From Gammaproteobacteria bacterium (GTDB lineage: Bacteria; Pseudomonadota; Gammaproteobacteria; SURF-13): DNA of 36,675 nucleotides. The notes beneath the pieces were generated by a model, which had not been told where the DNA came from, made no database searches, and saw nothing but the letters and a program-made list of their open reading frames with translations. The stretch is taken from the NCBI GenBank assembly GCA_030655395.1, contig JAURVQ010000047.1, forward strand, positions 1 to 36,675, in the 5' to 3' direction. Of this stretch, positions 7,973 to 18,916 are shown in pieces (the first letter of the stretch is position 1; each line of letters starts with the position of its first letter). A program made the translations under genes and the position numbers.

Positions 7973-9892
7973 ATGCCCCTCATCAGTCTCGATAAAGTTT
8001 CCACCGCCTTTGGTCATCACGCGCTGCTCGATCATACCGATCTCATCATCGAGCCCGGCGAGCGCGTCTGCCTCGTCGGCCGCAACGGCACCGGGAAGTC
8101 CACGCTGATGCAGATCATCGCCGGCACCATCCTGCCCGATGACGGTGTGGTATGGCGGCAGCCGGGATTGCGCATCGGCAGGCTGGCCCAGGATCTGGCG
8201 CTGGCGGAGGATCGCACGGTGTTCGATACCGTCGCCGAGGGGCTGGGCGATCTCGCTGCGGTATTGAGCGATTACCGCCGCACTCTGGTCCTGCTGGATC
8301 ACAATCCCACGGATGCGCAACTGGAGCACCTGCACGAACTGCAACACCAGCTTGAAATCCGGGATGGCTGGCGCTTTCAGCAGCGCATCGACACCGTCCT
8401 CAGCCGTCTGGAATTGCCCGCCGACAAACTCGTCGGCGAACTCTCCGGCGGCTGGAAGCGGCGCGTCGCGCTCGCGCAGGCGCTGGTCTCCGAGCCGGAT
8501 CTGTTGTTGCTGGACGAGCCGACCAATCATCTGGACATCGCGGCGATCACCTGGCTGGAGGAGTTGCTGCTGAATTTCAACGGCGGTCTGCTGTTCATCA
8601 CCCATGATCGCAGCCTGCTCCAGCGCCTCGCCACCCGTATCATCGAACTTGATCGCGGACAGCTCACTTCCTGGCCGGGCGATTACCAGCATTATCTGCA
8701 AAAGAAACAGGAGATGCTCGCCGTCGAGGCGGATCATGCCGCCAAGTTTGACAAGAGACTCGCGCAAGAAGAGGTCTGGATTCGTAAAGGGATTCAGGCG
8801 CGGCGCACGCGCAACGAAGGCCGCGTGCGCGGTCTCTATGCCCTGCGCGAGGAGCGCGCGCGCCGCCGTACACAACCCGGACAGGCGCGCATCGCGCTGG
8901 ACAGCGGCGCACTCTCCGGCAAGCTGGTGATCGAGGCGGAGGATGTCTGCAAATCCTATGACGGCAAAGCGGTGGTCAACAGTTTTTCCACGCGCATCAT
9001 GCGCGGTGACCGCGTGGGCCTGATCGGCCCGAATGGAGCGGGCAAGACCACATTGCTCAAGTTGTTGCTCGGCGAGATTCCGCCCGACAGCGGGAGCGTG
9101 CGCCATGGCACCAAGCTGCAAGTTGCCTACTTCGACCAGTTGCGCGCCCAGCTTGACCCGGAGCGCACGGTGATCGAGAACCTGTCGCTCGGCGGCGACA
9201 TGGTGACCATCAACGGTGCATCAAGACACGTCATCAGCTATATGCAGGATTTTCTGTTCTCTCCCGCCCGTGCCCGCTCGCCGGTCAAGTCGCTCTCCGG
9301 CGGCGAATGTAACCGGCTGCTGCTGGCGCGGCTGTTTACGCAACCCGCCAATCTGCTGGTGATGGATGAGCCGACCAACGACCTTGACATCGAGACACTG
9401 GAGTTGCTCGAAGAGTTGCTCGCCTCCTATGCGGGGACGCTGCTTCTGGTCAGCCACGACCGTACCTTTCTGGACAATGTGGTGACTAGTGTCCTGGTAT
9501 TTGAGGGGGAGGGGAAAATTGCGGAATACGTCGGCGGCTACGCAGACTGGCAGCGCCAGAGCAAACAGCCGGGCACGATTACAACGCCGATCGAGCCCGT
9601 GCGTAAACCCGGCGCGAAGCTTCAAACCAGAACCGCCGCACGCAAGCCCAGCTATAAAGAGCAACGTGAACTCGAAACCGTGCACGCGCGCATCGAGACG
9701 CTGGAGGCCGAGCAGAAACACCTGACCGCCCTGCTGGCGCAACCCGACTTTTATCAGCGCGACAAGGCGGCCTTCCTCACCGCCACGCAGCAGCTTGCGG
9801 ACATCGGGATGAATCTGCGTACAGCCTATGCGCGTTGGGAGGCGCTGGAAAAATCCGGAGATGAAACCTCATCTCCGGACGCACGTCGTTAG
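7973..9892 (+). CDS. uup: ABC-F family ATPase, Uup-type
   Basis: [46 protein letters not shown]...[33 protein letters not shown]... plus C-terminal coiled coil [21 protein letters not shown]. The track gives 7928; ATG 7973 is the likely start. Confidence 0.88.
   Translation: MPLISLDKVSTAFGHHALLDHTDLIIEPGERVCLVGRNGTGKSTLMQIIAGTILPDDGVVWRQPGLRIGRLAQDLALAEDRTVFDTVAEGLGDLAAVLSDYRRTLVLLDHNPTDAQLEHLHELQHQLEIRDGWRFQQRIDTVLSRLELPADKLVGELSGGWKRRVALAQALVSEPDLLLLDEPTNHLDIAAITWLEELLLNFNGGLLFITHDRSLLQRLATRIIELDRGQLTSWPGDYQHYLQKKQEMLAVEADHAAKFDKRLAQEEVWIRKGIQARRTRNEGRVRGLYALREERARRRTQPGQARIALDSGALSGKLVIEAEDVCKSYDGKAVVNSFSTRIMRGDRVGLIGPNGAGKTTLLKLLLGEIPPDSGSVRHGTKLQVAYFDQLRAQLDPERTVIENLSLGGDMVTINGASRHVISYMQDFLFSPARARSPVKSLSGGECNRLLLARLFTQPANLLVMDEPTNDLDIETLELLEELLASYAGTLLLVSHDRTFLDNVVTSVLVFEGEGKIAEYVGGYADWQRQSKQPGTITTPIEPVRKPGAKLQTRTAARKPSYKEQRELETVHARIETLEAEQKHLTALLAQPDFYQRDKAAFLTATQQLADIGMNLRTAYARWEALEKSGDETSSPDARR
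9849..9879 (-). terminator. Probable Rho-independent terminator of fbp, inside the uup 3' coding end
   Basis: On the minus strand TCCGGAGATGA-GGTT-TCATCTCCGGA (11-bp perfect stem, 9879..9854) followed by TTTTTCC; 10 bp beyond the fbp stop. Confidence 0.75.
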
Positions 9893-10914
9893 CTGTCCTG
9901 GTGGTAAGAAATAATCCGGTCGACTTCGTTTTTGGAACCGAGAATCACCGGCACGCGCTGGTGCAGATCAGCAGGCTGCATGTCCAGGATGCGCTCGCGC
10001 CCGGTGGTGCTCACGCCGCCCGCCTGCTCCACGATGAATGACATCGGATTGGCCTCGTACATGAGGCGCAGTTTGCCTGCCTTGCCGGGGTCTTTGGTAT
10101 CCTTCGGGTACATGAACACGCCGCCGCGGATCAGGATGCGGTGTACCTCGGCCACCATCGACGCGATCCAGCGCATGTTGAAATTTTTCTTGCGCGGGCC
10201 TTCCACGCCGGCCAGACACTCATCCACGTAACGCTGTACCGGCGCTTCCCAGAAGCGCTCGTTGGAGGCGTTGATGGCGAACTCGTGGCTGTCTGCGGGA
10301 ATTTTCATGCCGGGATGGGTGAGAATGAACTCGCCGATGTTCTGGTCGAGCGTGAAGCCGTTCACGCCGTGGCCGCTGGTGAGCACGATCATGGTGGAGG
10401 GGCCGTAGAGCGCGTAACCCGCGCACACCTGCTTCGCGCCGGCCTGCAGGAAGTCGCGCGCGGTCACGGATTCCTGCGACATCCCCTTGGGCGAGCGCAG
10501 AATCGAGAAGATGGTGCCCACCGAAATGTTCACGTCGATGTTGGACGAGCCGTCGAGCGGATCGAATACGAGCAGATACTTGCCCTTCGGATACTGACGC
10601 GGAATCTGATAGATATCGTCCATCTCCTCCGAGCCCATCGCGGCGAGGTGGCCCGCCCATTCGTTGGACTTGATGAAAATTTCGTTGGTGATGACGTCCA
10701 GTTTCTTCTGTGTTTCACCCTGCACGTTTTCGCTGCCCGCGCTGCCCTGGATGCCGATCAGCGCGCCCTTGTGCACCGCGTTGGAGATGACCTTGCAGGC
10801 CGTGACGATGTCGTTGAGGAGCGAACTGAAGTCGCCGCTCGCGCCGATCTGGCGCTGTTCTTCGATAATGAATTGGGTAAGGGTGGTGCCGTTGTGCATG
10901 GTTTTTCTGTCCAA
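9889..10914 (-). CDS. fbp: Fructose-1,6-bisphosphatase class I
   Basis: [12 protein letters not shown]...[23 protein letters not shown]...[37 protein letters not shown]. The start may be the internal ATG at 10899. Confidence 0.95.
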   Translation of the reverse strand: MDRKTMHNGTTLTQFIIEEQRQIGASGDFSSLLNDIVTACKVISNAVHKGALIGIQGSAGSENVQGETQKKLDVITNEIFIKSNEWAGHLAAMGSEEMDDIYQIPRQYPKGKYLLVFDPLDGSSNIDVNISVGTIFSILRSPKGMSQESVTARDFLQAGAKQVCAGYALYGPSTMIVLTSGHGVNGFTLDQNIGEFILTHPGMKIPADSHEFAINASNERFWEAPVQRYVDECLAGVEGPRKKNFNMRWIASMVAEVHRILIRGGVFMYPKDTKDPGKAGKLRLMYEANPMSFIVEQAGGVSTTGRERILDMQPADLHQRVPVILGSKNEVDRIISYHQDS

Positions 10915-11081
10915 GGTAGCTGTGAATTCAAGTAAGAATCATTGTGCGAGGCCGATCTCCAGCCAAGGAGGCCCACGATGCACACAACCAGAGAGTTTCC
11001 CGCGAGGCGTAACACCGAGGCGCGGCGCCGTATTTGCGCGCAAATCATACCATAATCTTGCGCCATCAGCCGCAACTTAAA

Positions 11082-11110
11082 TTGCGCTTGCCGGGGTTCT
11101 GGTTTAATCT
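11082..11110 (+). promoter_or_regulatory. Possible sigma70 promoter for tRNA-Ser
   Basis: TTGCGC (11082-11087), 17-bp spacer, TAATCT (11105-11110), ~75 bp before the tRNA. Confidence 0.4.
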
Positions 11111-11185
11111 TGCACGCTCGCTGACACCGGCTTGAGCCTGTCCTGAGGTGCCATCGGATGGCCGCCGGTGCTGCGAGTAGAGTTG

Positions 11186-11276
11186 GGAGAGGTGTCCGAG
11201 CGGTTGAAGGAGCACGCCTGGAAAGTGTGTATACGGTAACCCCGTATCGCGGGTTCGAATCCCGCCCTCTCCGCCA
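11186..11276 (+). tRNA. tRNA-Ser (anticodon GGA), CCA encoded
   Basis: GGAGAGG acceptor pairs with CCTCTCC; discriminator G + CCA; anticodon loop CTGGAAA; long variable arm; T loop GGTTCGAATCC. Confidence 0.96.
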
Positions 11277-11283
11277 TAAATAC

Positions 11284-11362
11284 GAGGGACTAGGGGCTAG
11301 GGAAAACCTAAACCCTAAAACCCTAACCCCTGCATTTCTAGTCCCTAGTATCCTAGCCCCTG
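11284..11362. repeat. CTAGGG/CCCTAA low-complexity inverted repeat
   Basis: GGGACTAGGGGCTAGGGAAAACCTAAACCCTAAAACCCTAACCCCTGCATTTCTAGTCCCTAGTATCCTAGCCCCTG between tRNA-Ser and ffs. Confidence 0.8.
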
Positions 11363-11368
11363 TTTTAT

Positions 11369-11481
11369 GGTGGCTTGCGTCGGTCCCCTCGCAACGACAG
11401 GCTGTGAACCCCGTCAGGCCCGGAAGGGAGCAGCGGCAGCAGCTTCGCTCGTGTGCCGGGGTGTGGCCGGCGCAGGCCGCC
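11369..11481 (+). ncRNA. ffs: 4.5S / small signal recognition particle RNA
   Basis: Contains GTCAGGCCCGGAAGGGAGCAGC...GTGTGCCGGGGTGTGGCCGG, the SRP RNA apical domain; ends GGTGGCTTGCG / CGCAGGCCGCC pair. Confidence 0.92.
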
Positions 11482-11489
11482 GCCTATAA

Positions 11490-11640
11490 ACTCAGGAGAC
11501 ACACTAATGACGATACGTCATTAGTGTGTCTCCTGAGTAATACCGTGTTTACCCTACCCCCACCCTGTCCCGCCCCCTAAACAGGGGGCGGTGACGTAGC
11601 GGGAAGTGTAGCCTTACTTATGAGTTTATGAGTAACGCGA
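11490..11640 (+). repeat. Dispersed repeat family A, copy 3 (perfect 23-bp hairpin)
   Basis: ACTCAGGAGACACACTAATGACG (11490-11512) ATA CGTCATTAGTGTGTCTCCTGAGT (11516-11538), then TTTACCCTACCCCCACCCTGTCCCGCCCCCTAAACAGGGGGCGG...GGGAAGTGTAGCCTT. Confidence 0.9.
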
Positions 11641-11707
11641 GACTGGAGGCCGGAAACCGGATAAAATTCGGGTACTCTGGCCTCTCATCCATACGCTATC
11701 CGATCTC

Positions 11708-13294
11708 ATGAGTTATCAAGTCCTGGCCCGCAAGTGGCGCCCGCGCAATTTCGCCGAGACGGTGGGGCAGGAGCACGTGGTGCGTGCGCTCACTCACGCG
11801 CTCGACAATGATCGCCTGCACCACGCCTTTTTATTCACCGGCACGCGCGGCGTTGGCAAGACCACGCTGGCGCGCGTGCTTGCCAAGGCGCTGAATTGCG
11901 AGCAGGGCGTCAGCTCAACACCGTGCGGCACATGCAGTGCCTGCCGCGAGATCGACGAGGGGCGTTTTGTCGATCTCATCGAGGTGGACGCCGCCTCGCG
12001 CACCAAGGTGGAGGACACGCGCGAGCTGCTGGAAAACGTGCAATACGCGCCGACACGCGGGCGCTACAAGGTGTACCTCATCGACGAGGTGCACATGCTC
12101 TCCACCCACAGCTTCAACGCCCTGTTGAAGACCCTGGAAGAGCCGCCGCCGCATGTGAAATTCCTGCTCGCCACCACCGATCCGCAAAAACTTCCGGTGA
12201 CTATCCTTTCGCGTTGCCTGCAATTCAATCTGAAGCGCGTGCCGGTGGATCTCATCACGCGCCAGATCGAGCATATCCTGCAGCAGGAGGGCACCGCAGG
12301 TGAGGCCGTGGCATGTAAGGCCATTGCACGTGCCGCGGATGGCAGCCTGCGCGACGCATTGAGCCTGCTCGACCAGGCCATCGCCTACGGCGGCGGTGCG
12401 CTGCGCGCGGCGGATGTGCACGCCATGCTGGGCAGCATCGAGCAGACGCATGTGTTTACCTTGCTGGAGGCGCTGGCTCACCACAACGCCCAGGCGCTGC
12501 TGGAGCGCGTGGACTTGCTGGCGCAGCACGCGGCGGATTTTGAGGGTGTGCTCGCCGATCTGCTCACGCAGATGCATCGTATCGCCCTGGCGCAGGTCAT
12601 CCCGGATGCGGTGGACGACACTGCGGGCGACCGTGACGCCGTGCTCGCCCTGGCGCGCGCAATCGCACCGGAAGATGTGCAACTGTTTTATCAGATCGGC
12701 ACACTGGGGCGGCGCGATCTACCGCTGGCGCCGGATGCGCAGAGCGGGTTCGAGATGATACTGCTGCGCATGCTCGCGTTCCGGCCCGTCTCCGCTACAC
12801 AGACGCCGCCGGTCGCATCGAGCCCCGTACCCGTGAAGGCAACACCGGCCGCTCCTGCAACGCCTGTGCCGAAGGCAGGCGCACCGAAACCCGCGCAATC
12901 CGCCGCCAGCGGCGAGTGGGCGGAAATCATCGAAGCGCTCAAGCTTACTGGTATGACGCGGCAGCTCGCCGCGAACTGCGTGTTGCAGGGGCGCGAGGGC
13001 CCCGTCATGCGCTTGCTGCTGGATGCGTCGCAGGCGCATTTGCAGCGCAAGTCCGCCGAACAGCAGTTGCAACAGGCCTTGCAGGGTTATCTCGGCGCGC
13101 CGGTCAAACTGGAAATCAGCACCGGCACGCCGGAGCAAGAGACACCTGCGTTGGCGGAGGCGCGCGTGCAAAACGATCGCCAGCAGGCGGCGCTTCAGGC
13201 CGTCGAGAGCGACGCCACCGTGCAGGCGCTGTGCGCAACCTTCAATACGCGTGTCCAATCCGACGCCGTGCGTGTGATAGAAAAATCAGAGTGA
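11708..13294 (+). CDS. dnaX: DNA polymerase III subunit gamma/tau
   Basis: MSYQVLARKWRPRNFAETVGQEHVVRALTHALDNDRLHHAFLFTGTRGVGKTTLARVLAKALNCE. Confidence 0.96.
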   Translation: MSYQVLARKWRPRNFAETVGQEHVVRALTHALDNDRLHHAFLFTGTRGVGKTTLARVLAKALNCEQGVSSTPCGTCSACREIDEGRFVDLIEVDAASRTKVEDTRELLENVQYAPTRGRYKVYLIDEVHMLSTHSFNALLKTLEEPPPHVKFLLATTDPQKLPVTILSRCLQFNLKRVPVDLITRQIEHILQQEGTAGEAVACKAIARAADGSLRDALSLLDQAIAYGGGALRAADVHAMLGSIEQTHVFTLLEALAHHNAQALLERVDLLAQHAADFEGVLADLLTQMHRIALAQVIPDAVDDTAGDRDAVLALARAIAPEDVQLFYQIGTLGRRDLPLAPDAQSGFEMILLRMLAFRPVSATQTPPVASSPVPVKATPAAPATPVPKAGAPKPAQSAASGEWAEIIEALKLTGMTRQLAANCVLQGREGPVMRLLLDASQAHLQRKSAEQQLQQALQGYLGAPVKLEISTGTPEQETPALAEARVQNDRQQAALQAVESDATVQALCATFNTRVQSDAVRVIEKSE

Positions 13295-13314
13295 GTTGAG
13301 GGAAGGGAAAGACG

Positions 13315-13638
13315 ATGAAAGGTGGTCTCGGCGGTATCATGAAGCAGGCGCAGCAGATGCAGGCCAATATGCTGAAGGCGCAGGAAGAACTCGCGGCCAT
13401 GGAAGTGACGGGCGAGTCGGGTGCGGGGCTGGTGAGCGTGGTGATGAACGGACGCCATGATGTGAAGCGCGTGCACATCGACGCCAGCCTGTTGCAGGAC
13501 GACAAGGAAATTCTCGAGGACCTGCTGGCCGCAGCGGTGAACGATGCCGTGCGCAAGATCGAGCAGGTCACGCAGGAAAAATATGCCGGCATGACCGGCG
13601 GGCTCGGCCTGCCGGGCGGCTTCAAGCTCCCCTTTTAG
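13315..13638 (+). CDS. ybaB: YbaB/EbfC nucleoid-associated protein
   Basis: [56 protein letters not shown]; lies between dnaX and recR. Confidence 0.94.
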   Translation: MKGGLGGIMKQAQQMQANMLKAQEELAAMEVTGESGAGLVSVVMNGRHDVKRVHIDASLLQDDKEILEDLLAAAVNDAVRKIEQVTQEKYAGMTGGLGLPGGFKLPF

Positions 13639-13654
13639 CCGCATAGCTATTGGC

Positions 13655-14251
13655 ATGGCACAAGATTCCCTGATCAATGAATTGATTCAGGCACTGCGCT
13701 GCCTGCCCGGCGTCGGCCCGAAGTCGGCACAGCGCATGGCGTTTCATTTGCTGGAGCGCAATCGCGCGGGGGCGCGCGCATTGGCGCAGGCGCTCACGGC
13801 GGCGATGGACAACATTCATCACTGCGCCTCGTGCCGCAGCCTGAGCGAGAGCGAGTTGTGCCGCTTGTGCGCCGACCCGAGGCGTGACCGCAGCCTGCTG
13901 TGCGTGGTGGAGACGCCCGCCGATGTGCTCGCGGTGGATCGCGCCACGGACTACAAGGGGCTGTATTTTGTGCTCATGGGCCATCTCTCGCCGCTCGACG
14001 GCATCGGGCCGAACGAACTCGGTCTCGACAAGCTCGCGGCGCGCTTCGACAGCGGCGGTATCACGGAGGTGATCCTGGCCACCAACCCCACCGTGGAAGG
14101 CGAGGCCACGGCGCACTACATCAGCGAACTGGCGCGTACGCGCGGCATCCGGCCCACGCGCATCGCGCACGGCGTACCCTTGGGCGGCGAGCTTGAGTAC
14201 GTTGACAGCGGCACCTTGTCACATGCCTTTAGCGGGCGACGCGACATTTAA
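13655..14251 (+). CDS. recR: Recombination protein RecR
   Basis: [28 protein letters not shown]...[39 protein letters not shown]. Confidence 0.96.
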   Translation: MAQDSLINELIQALRCLPGVGPKSAQRMAFHLLERNRAGARALAQALTAAMDNIHHCASCRSLSESELCRLCADPRRDRSLLCVVETPADVLAVDRATDYKGLYFVLMGHLSPLDGIGPNELGLDKLAARFDSGGITEVILATNPTVEGEATAHYISELARTRGIRPTRIAHGVPLGGELEYVDSGTLSHAFSGRRDI

Positions 14252-14264
14252 TCTGCGGATCACA

Positions 14265-15745
<1,481 letters not shown>

Positions 15746-16567
15746 TCAGATATCCCGCAACAATTCATTGATGCCGACCTTGCTGCGTGTTTTTTCATCG
15801 ACCTGCTTCACAATCACCGCGCAGTACAGGCTGTAGCTGCCGTCCTTGGAGGGCAGATTGCCCGATACCACCACGGAACCGGCCGGGATGCGGCCGTAGC
15901 TGATTTCGCCCGTCATGCGGTTAAATATTTTGGTGCTCTGGCCGATGTACACGCCCATCGAGATCACCGCGCCTTGTTCCACAATCACACCCTCGACGAC
16001 CTCCGAGCGCGCGCCGATGAAGCAGTTGTCCTCGATGATGGTCGGCCCGGCCTGCACCGGTTCCAGCACGCCGCCGATGCCGACGCCGCCGGAGAGGTGT
16101 ACGTTCTTGCCGATCTGCGCGCAGGAGCCGACGGTGGCCCAGGTGTCCACCATGGTGCCGGAGTCGACGTACGCGCCGATGTTGACGTATGACGGCATCA
16201 GCACCACGCCGGGAGCGATATACGAGCCCTTGCGCGCCATCGCGGGCGGCACCACGCGCACGCCGCTTTGCTTGAAGCGCGCCGCGTCGTAGGTGCTGAA
16301 TTTGCCCGGCACCTTGTCATAGTACGCGCTGTAAGCGCCCTTGATGAACTGGTTTTCCTCGATGCGAAACGACAACAGCACCGCTTTTTTCACCCACTGG
16401 TTGACCACCCAGGCGCCGTTGTTTTTTTGCGCGACGCGCAGCGTGCCGGCGTCGAGCTGGTCGAGGGTTGCGTACACGGCCTCCTTGAGGCGCGCATCCG
16501 CATTCTGCGGCGTGATCTCCGCGCGCCGCTCAAAGCCTTGTTCGATGATGTCCTGCATGCTGCTCAT
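15746..16567 (-). CDS. dapD: 2,3,4,5-tetrahydropyridine-2,6-dicarboxylate N-succinyltransferase
   Basis: 273 aa with hexapeptide repeats, YAALDQLD-like N-term, [66 protein letters not shown]. Confidence 0.95.
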   Translation of the reverse strand: MSSMQDIIEQGFERRAEITPQNADARLKEAVYATLDQLDAGTLRVAQKNNGAWVVNQWVKKAVLLSFRIEENQFIKGAYSAYYDKVPGKFSTYDAARFKQSGVRVVPPAMARKGSYIAPGVVLMPSYVNIGAYVDSGTMVDTWATVGSCAQIGKNVHLSGGVGIGGVLEPVQAGPTIIEDNCFIGARSEVVEGVIVEQGAVISMGVYIGQSTKIFNRMTGEISYGRIPAGSVVVSGNLPSKDGSYSLYCAVIVKQVDEKTRSKVGINELLRDI

Positions 16568-16604
16568 GTTATTTTATTCTCCAAGTTCAAATTACAGGCT
16601 GCGC

Positions 16605-16757
16605 ATTACTCATATGTCAGTAAGTTAAGACAACACTTCCCGCCACGTCCCCGCCCCTTGTGTAGGGGGCGGGATAGGGTGGGGGTAGGTAAAACAGTGT
16701 ATTTACTCAGGAGTCACATTATTAACGTTGTAGCCTTATTGCTGACTCCTGAGTAAA
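16605..16757 (-). repeat. Dispersed repeat family A, copy 4
   Basis: TTTACTCAGGAGTCA (16702-16716) / TGACTCCTGAGTAAA (16743-16757), perfect 15 bp; minus-strand tail TTTTACCTACCCCCACCCTATCCCGCCCCCTACACAAGGGGCGGGGACGTGGCGGGAAGTGTTGTCTTA. Overlaps the dapC 3' end. Confidence 0.9.
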
Positions 16758-17935
16758 TCGCGGATGCGTTGCGCGGCCTCGATACATTCCTCTTTTTCGG
16801 CCACCAGCGCAATGCGCACGTAGTTCTGCCCCGGATTAATGCCGTGCGCCTTGCGCGATAAAAAACTTCCCGGCAGCACGGTGACGTTGGTGCGCGCATA
16901 GAGTTCGCGTGCGAACTCCTGGTCGTCGATGGGCGTGGGCAGCCAGAGACAGAAGCCGCCCGCGGGGCGTTGCGCGTCGATGACCGGCGCCAGCACGTCG
17001 ATCACCGCGTCAAATTTTTTGCGGTACTGTTTGCGATTCTCCTTGACGTGTTTTTCGTCGCGCCACGCCTTCACGCTCGCGGCCTGTATGTAGAGCGGCA
17101 TGGCGCAGCCGTGATAGGTGCGGTAGAGCAGGAATTTCTCGATGATGCGCGCGTCGCCGGCGACAAACCCGGAGCGCATGCCCGGCACGCTGGAGCGCTT
17201 GGACAGGCTGTGAAAGACCACGCAGTGACGATAGTCATCGCGCCCCATGCGGGCGGCGACCTCCAGCAGGCCCGGCGGCGGCTGATCTTCGCTGGCGTAG
17301 ATTTCCGAGTAGCATTCGTCGGCGGCGATGACAAATTCATATTTGTCGGCGAGCTGAATCAACTGCTCCAGTGCGGCATGATCCAGCACCGCGCCGGTGG
17401 GGTTGCCCGGTGAGCAGATGTATACCATCTGGCAGCGTTTCCAGGCCGACTCCGGTACCGCATCGAAACGGGGAGCCAGGCCGGTTTGCGGTGTCAGGTT
17501 CAGGAATCGCGGCTGCGCGCCCGCCAGCAGCGCCGCGCCCTCGTAAATCTGGTAAAACGGATTCGGCATCAGCACCAGCGGCTTGGACTGGCGGTCGACG
17601 ACGCACTGGGCGATGGCGAACAGCGCTTCGCGCGTGCCGTTCACCGGCAGCACGTGGCGCTCGGCATCAATGCTTTGCGGGTTCAGATGAAAGCGCCGCA
17701 CCAGCCAATCCGTAATCGCCTGGCGCAGCTCCGTGGTGCCGCGTGTAGTGGGGTAGCTCGACAGTGCACCCAGATGTGCGCGTATCTCCTCGGCGATGAA
17801 CGCCGGCGGCTTGTGTTTCGGCTCGCCGATGGACATCACGATGGGCGTTATGTCGCGCGGCGGGCTGATGCCGGCCTTGAGCTGGTTCAGGCGCTCGAAG
17901 GGATAGGGCAGGAGTGTAGAGAGGTCGGGGTTCAT
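16736..17935 (-). CDS. dapC: Succinyldiaminopimelate aminotransferase (class I/II PLP aminotransferase)
   Basis: MNPDLSTLLPYPFERLNQLKAGISPPRDITPIVMSIGEPKHKPPAFI...GNPTGAVLD...HSLSKRSSVPGMRSGFVAGD; adjacent to dapD. Confidence 0.88.
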   Translation of the reverse strand: MNPDLSTLLPYPFERLNQLKAGISPPRDITPIVMSIGEPKHKPPAFIAEEIRAHLGALSSYPTTRGTTELRQAITDWLVRRFHLNPQSIDAERHVLPVNGTREALFAIAQCVVDRQSKPLVLMPNPFYQIYEGAALLAGAQPRFLNLTPQTGLAPRFDAVPESAWKRCQMVYICSPGNPTGAVLDHAALEQLIQLADKYEFVIAADECYSEIYASEDQPPPGLLEVAARMGRDDYRHCVVFHSLSKRSSVPGMRSGFVAGDARIIEKFLLYRTYHGCAMPLYIQAASVKAWRDEKHVKENRKQYRKKFDAVIDVLAPVIDAQRPAGGFCLWLPTPIDDQEFARELYARTNVTVLPGSFLSRKAHGINPGQNYVRIALVAEKEECIEAAQRIRDLLRSQQ

Positions 17936-17989
17936 GGGCGATGCTGAAGTCGGTGCGTCATGGTGTGTTGTAGTATAAAGTTTCAGTCG

Positions 17990-18865
17990 ATGCCATCCAA
18001 TCGCAACCTTACCATCTTACCAGTATCGGCGCTGTTGCTGGGCGCGACGCTGTGGGGCGTACTCTGGTATCCGCTGCGCCTGCTGGAGGAGCAGGGCCTG
18101 TCCGGGTTGTGGTTGACGCTGATTGTCAATGCCGTCGCCTGCCTTGTGGGCCTGCCATGGCTGTGGCAGAGATGCGCCGAACTCAAGCGCCACCCCTGGT
18201 TGCTGCTCGTGCTCGCTCTGGCCACGGGCCTGTGCAATACCACGTTCGTGCTGGCGGTGATTGACGGCAATGTAGTCCGCGTGCTCCTGTTGTTCTATCT
18301 GTCACCGCTGTGGGTCTCGCTGCTGGGTTGGGCGGTGCTGGGTGAACGCGTGTCCGCGCGCGCCAGTGGACTGCTCGCCGTTGCCATGGCGGGTGCGCTC
18401 ATCATGCTATGGGACGGCGCTGCCGGCGTGTTCTGGCCGCACGGACGTGTGGATATCCTGGCACTGCTATCGGGCTTTACGTTCGCCCTGTCGAATGTGC
18501 TGATACGCAAGCTGCAACGGATTTCAGTGCCGGTGAAAACGATCTCGTCGTGGGCCGGCGGGGTACTGGTGGCGGCGCTGTGGCTGCTGTTTAGCGCGCA
18601 ACCGCTGCCGCAGGTGTCATCCATTGCACTGATTTACGCCATCGCGCTGGGTGCCTGCGGCATCACGGTAATGACTCTCGCGGTGCAATACGGCGTGACG
18701 CGCATGCCGGTGCAGCGCTCGGCGGTGATTTTGCTGTTTGAGCTGGTTGTAGGCGCAGTATCAGCCGCATGGCTGGCGGGCGAAACAGTGCAGACGCACG
18801 AATGGCTGGGTGGGGCGTTGATTGTACTGGCGGGCTATCTTTCTGTGAGAGGCGCGCCAAAGTAG
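17990..18865 (+). CDS. EamA/DMT superfamily transporter
   Basis: Multi-TM protein LLLGATLWGVLWYPLRLLEEQGLSGLWLTLIV...; the track start at 17960 is possible, ATG 17990 preferred. Confidence 0.82.
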   Translation: MPSNRNLTILPVSALLLGATLWGVLWYPLRLLEEQGLSGLWLTLIVNAVACLVGLPWLWQRCAELKRHPWLLLVLALATGLCNTTFVLAVIDGNVVRVLLLFYLSPLWVSLLGWAVLGERVSARASGLLAVAMAGALIMLWDGAAGVFWPHGRVDILALLSGFTFALSNVLIRKLQRISVPVKTISSWAGGVLVAALWLLFSAQPLPQVSSIALIYAIALGACGITVMTLAVQYGVTRMPVQRSAVILLFELVVGAVSAAWLAGETVQTHEWLGGALIVLAGYLSVRGAPK

Positions 18866-18916
18866 ATCAGTTCACAAATGATGTATGGTTTTGCACCACC
18901 ATTCAATTCAGCTGCT

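Noticed and set aside
10141-10935. 264-aa plus-strand ORF opposite fbp
   Set aside because: Antisense to the conserved class I FBPase; shadow ORF.
11284-11362. Telomere-like CCCTAA repeats suggesting eukaryotic or linear-replicon DNA
   Set aside because: Imperfect, short, internal and flanked by bacterial tRNA and SRP RNA genes; better viewed as a bacterial intergenic repeat.
11708-13294. Programmed -1 frameshift in dnaX
   Set aside because: No A-AAA-AAG-type slippery heptamer found by eye in the ORF; one product assumed.
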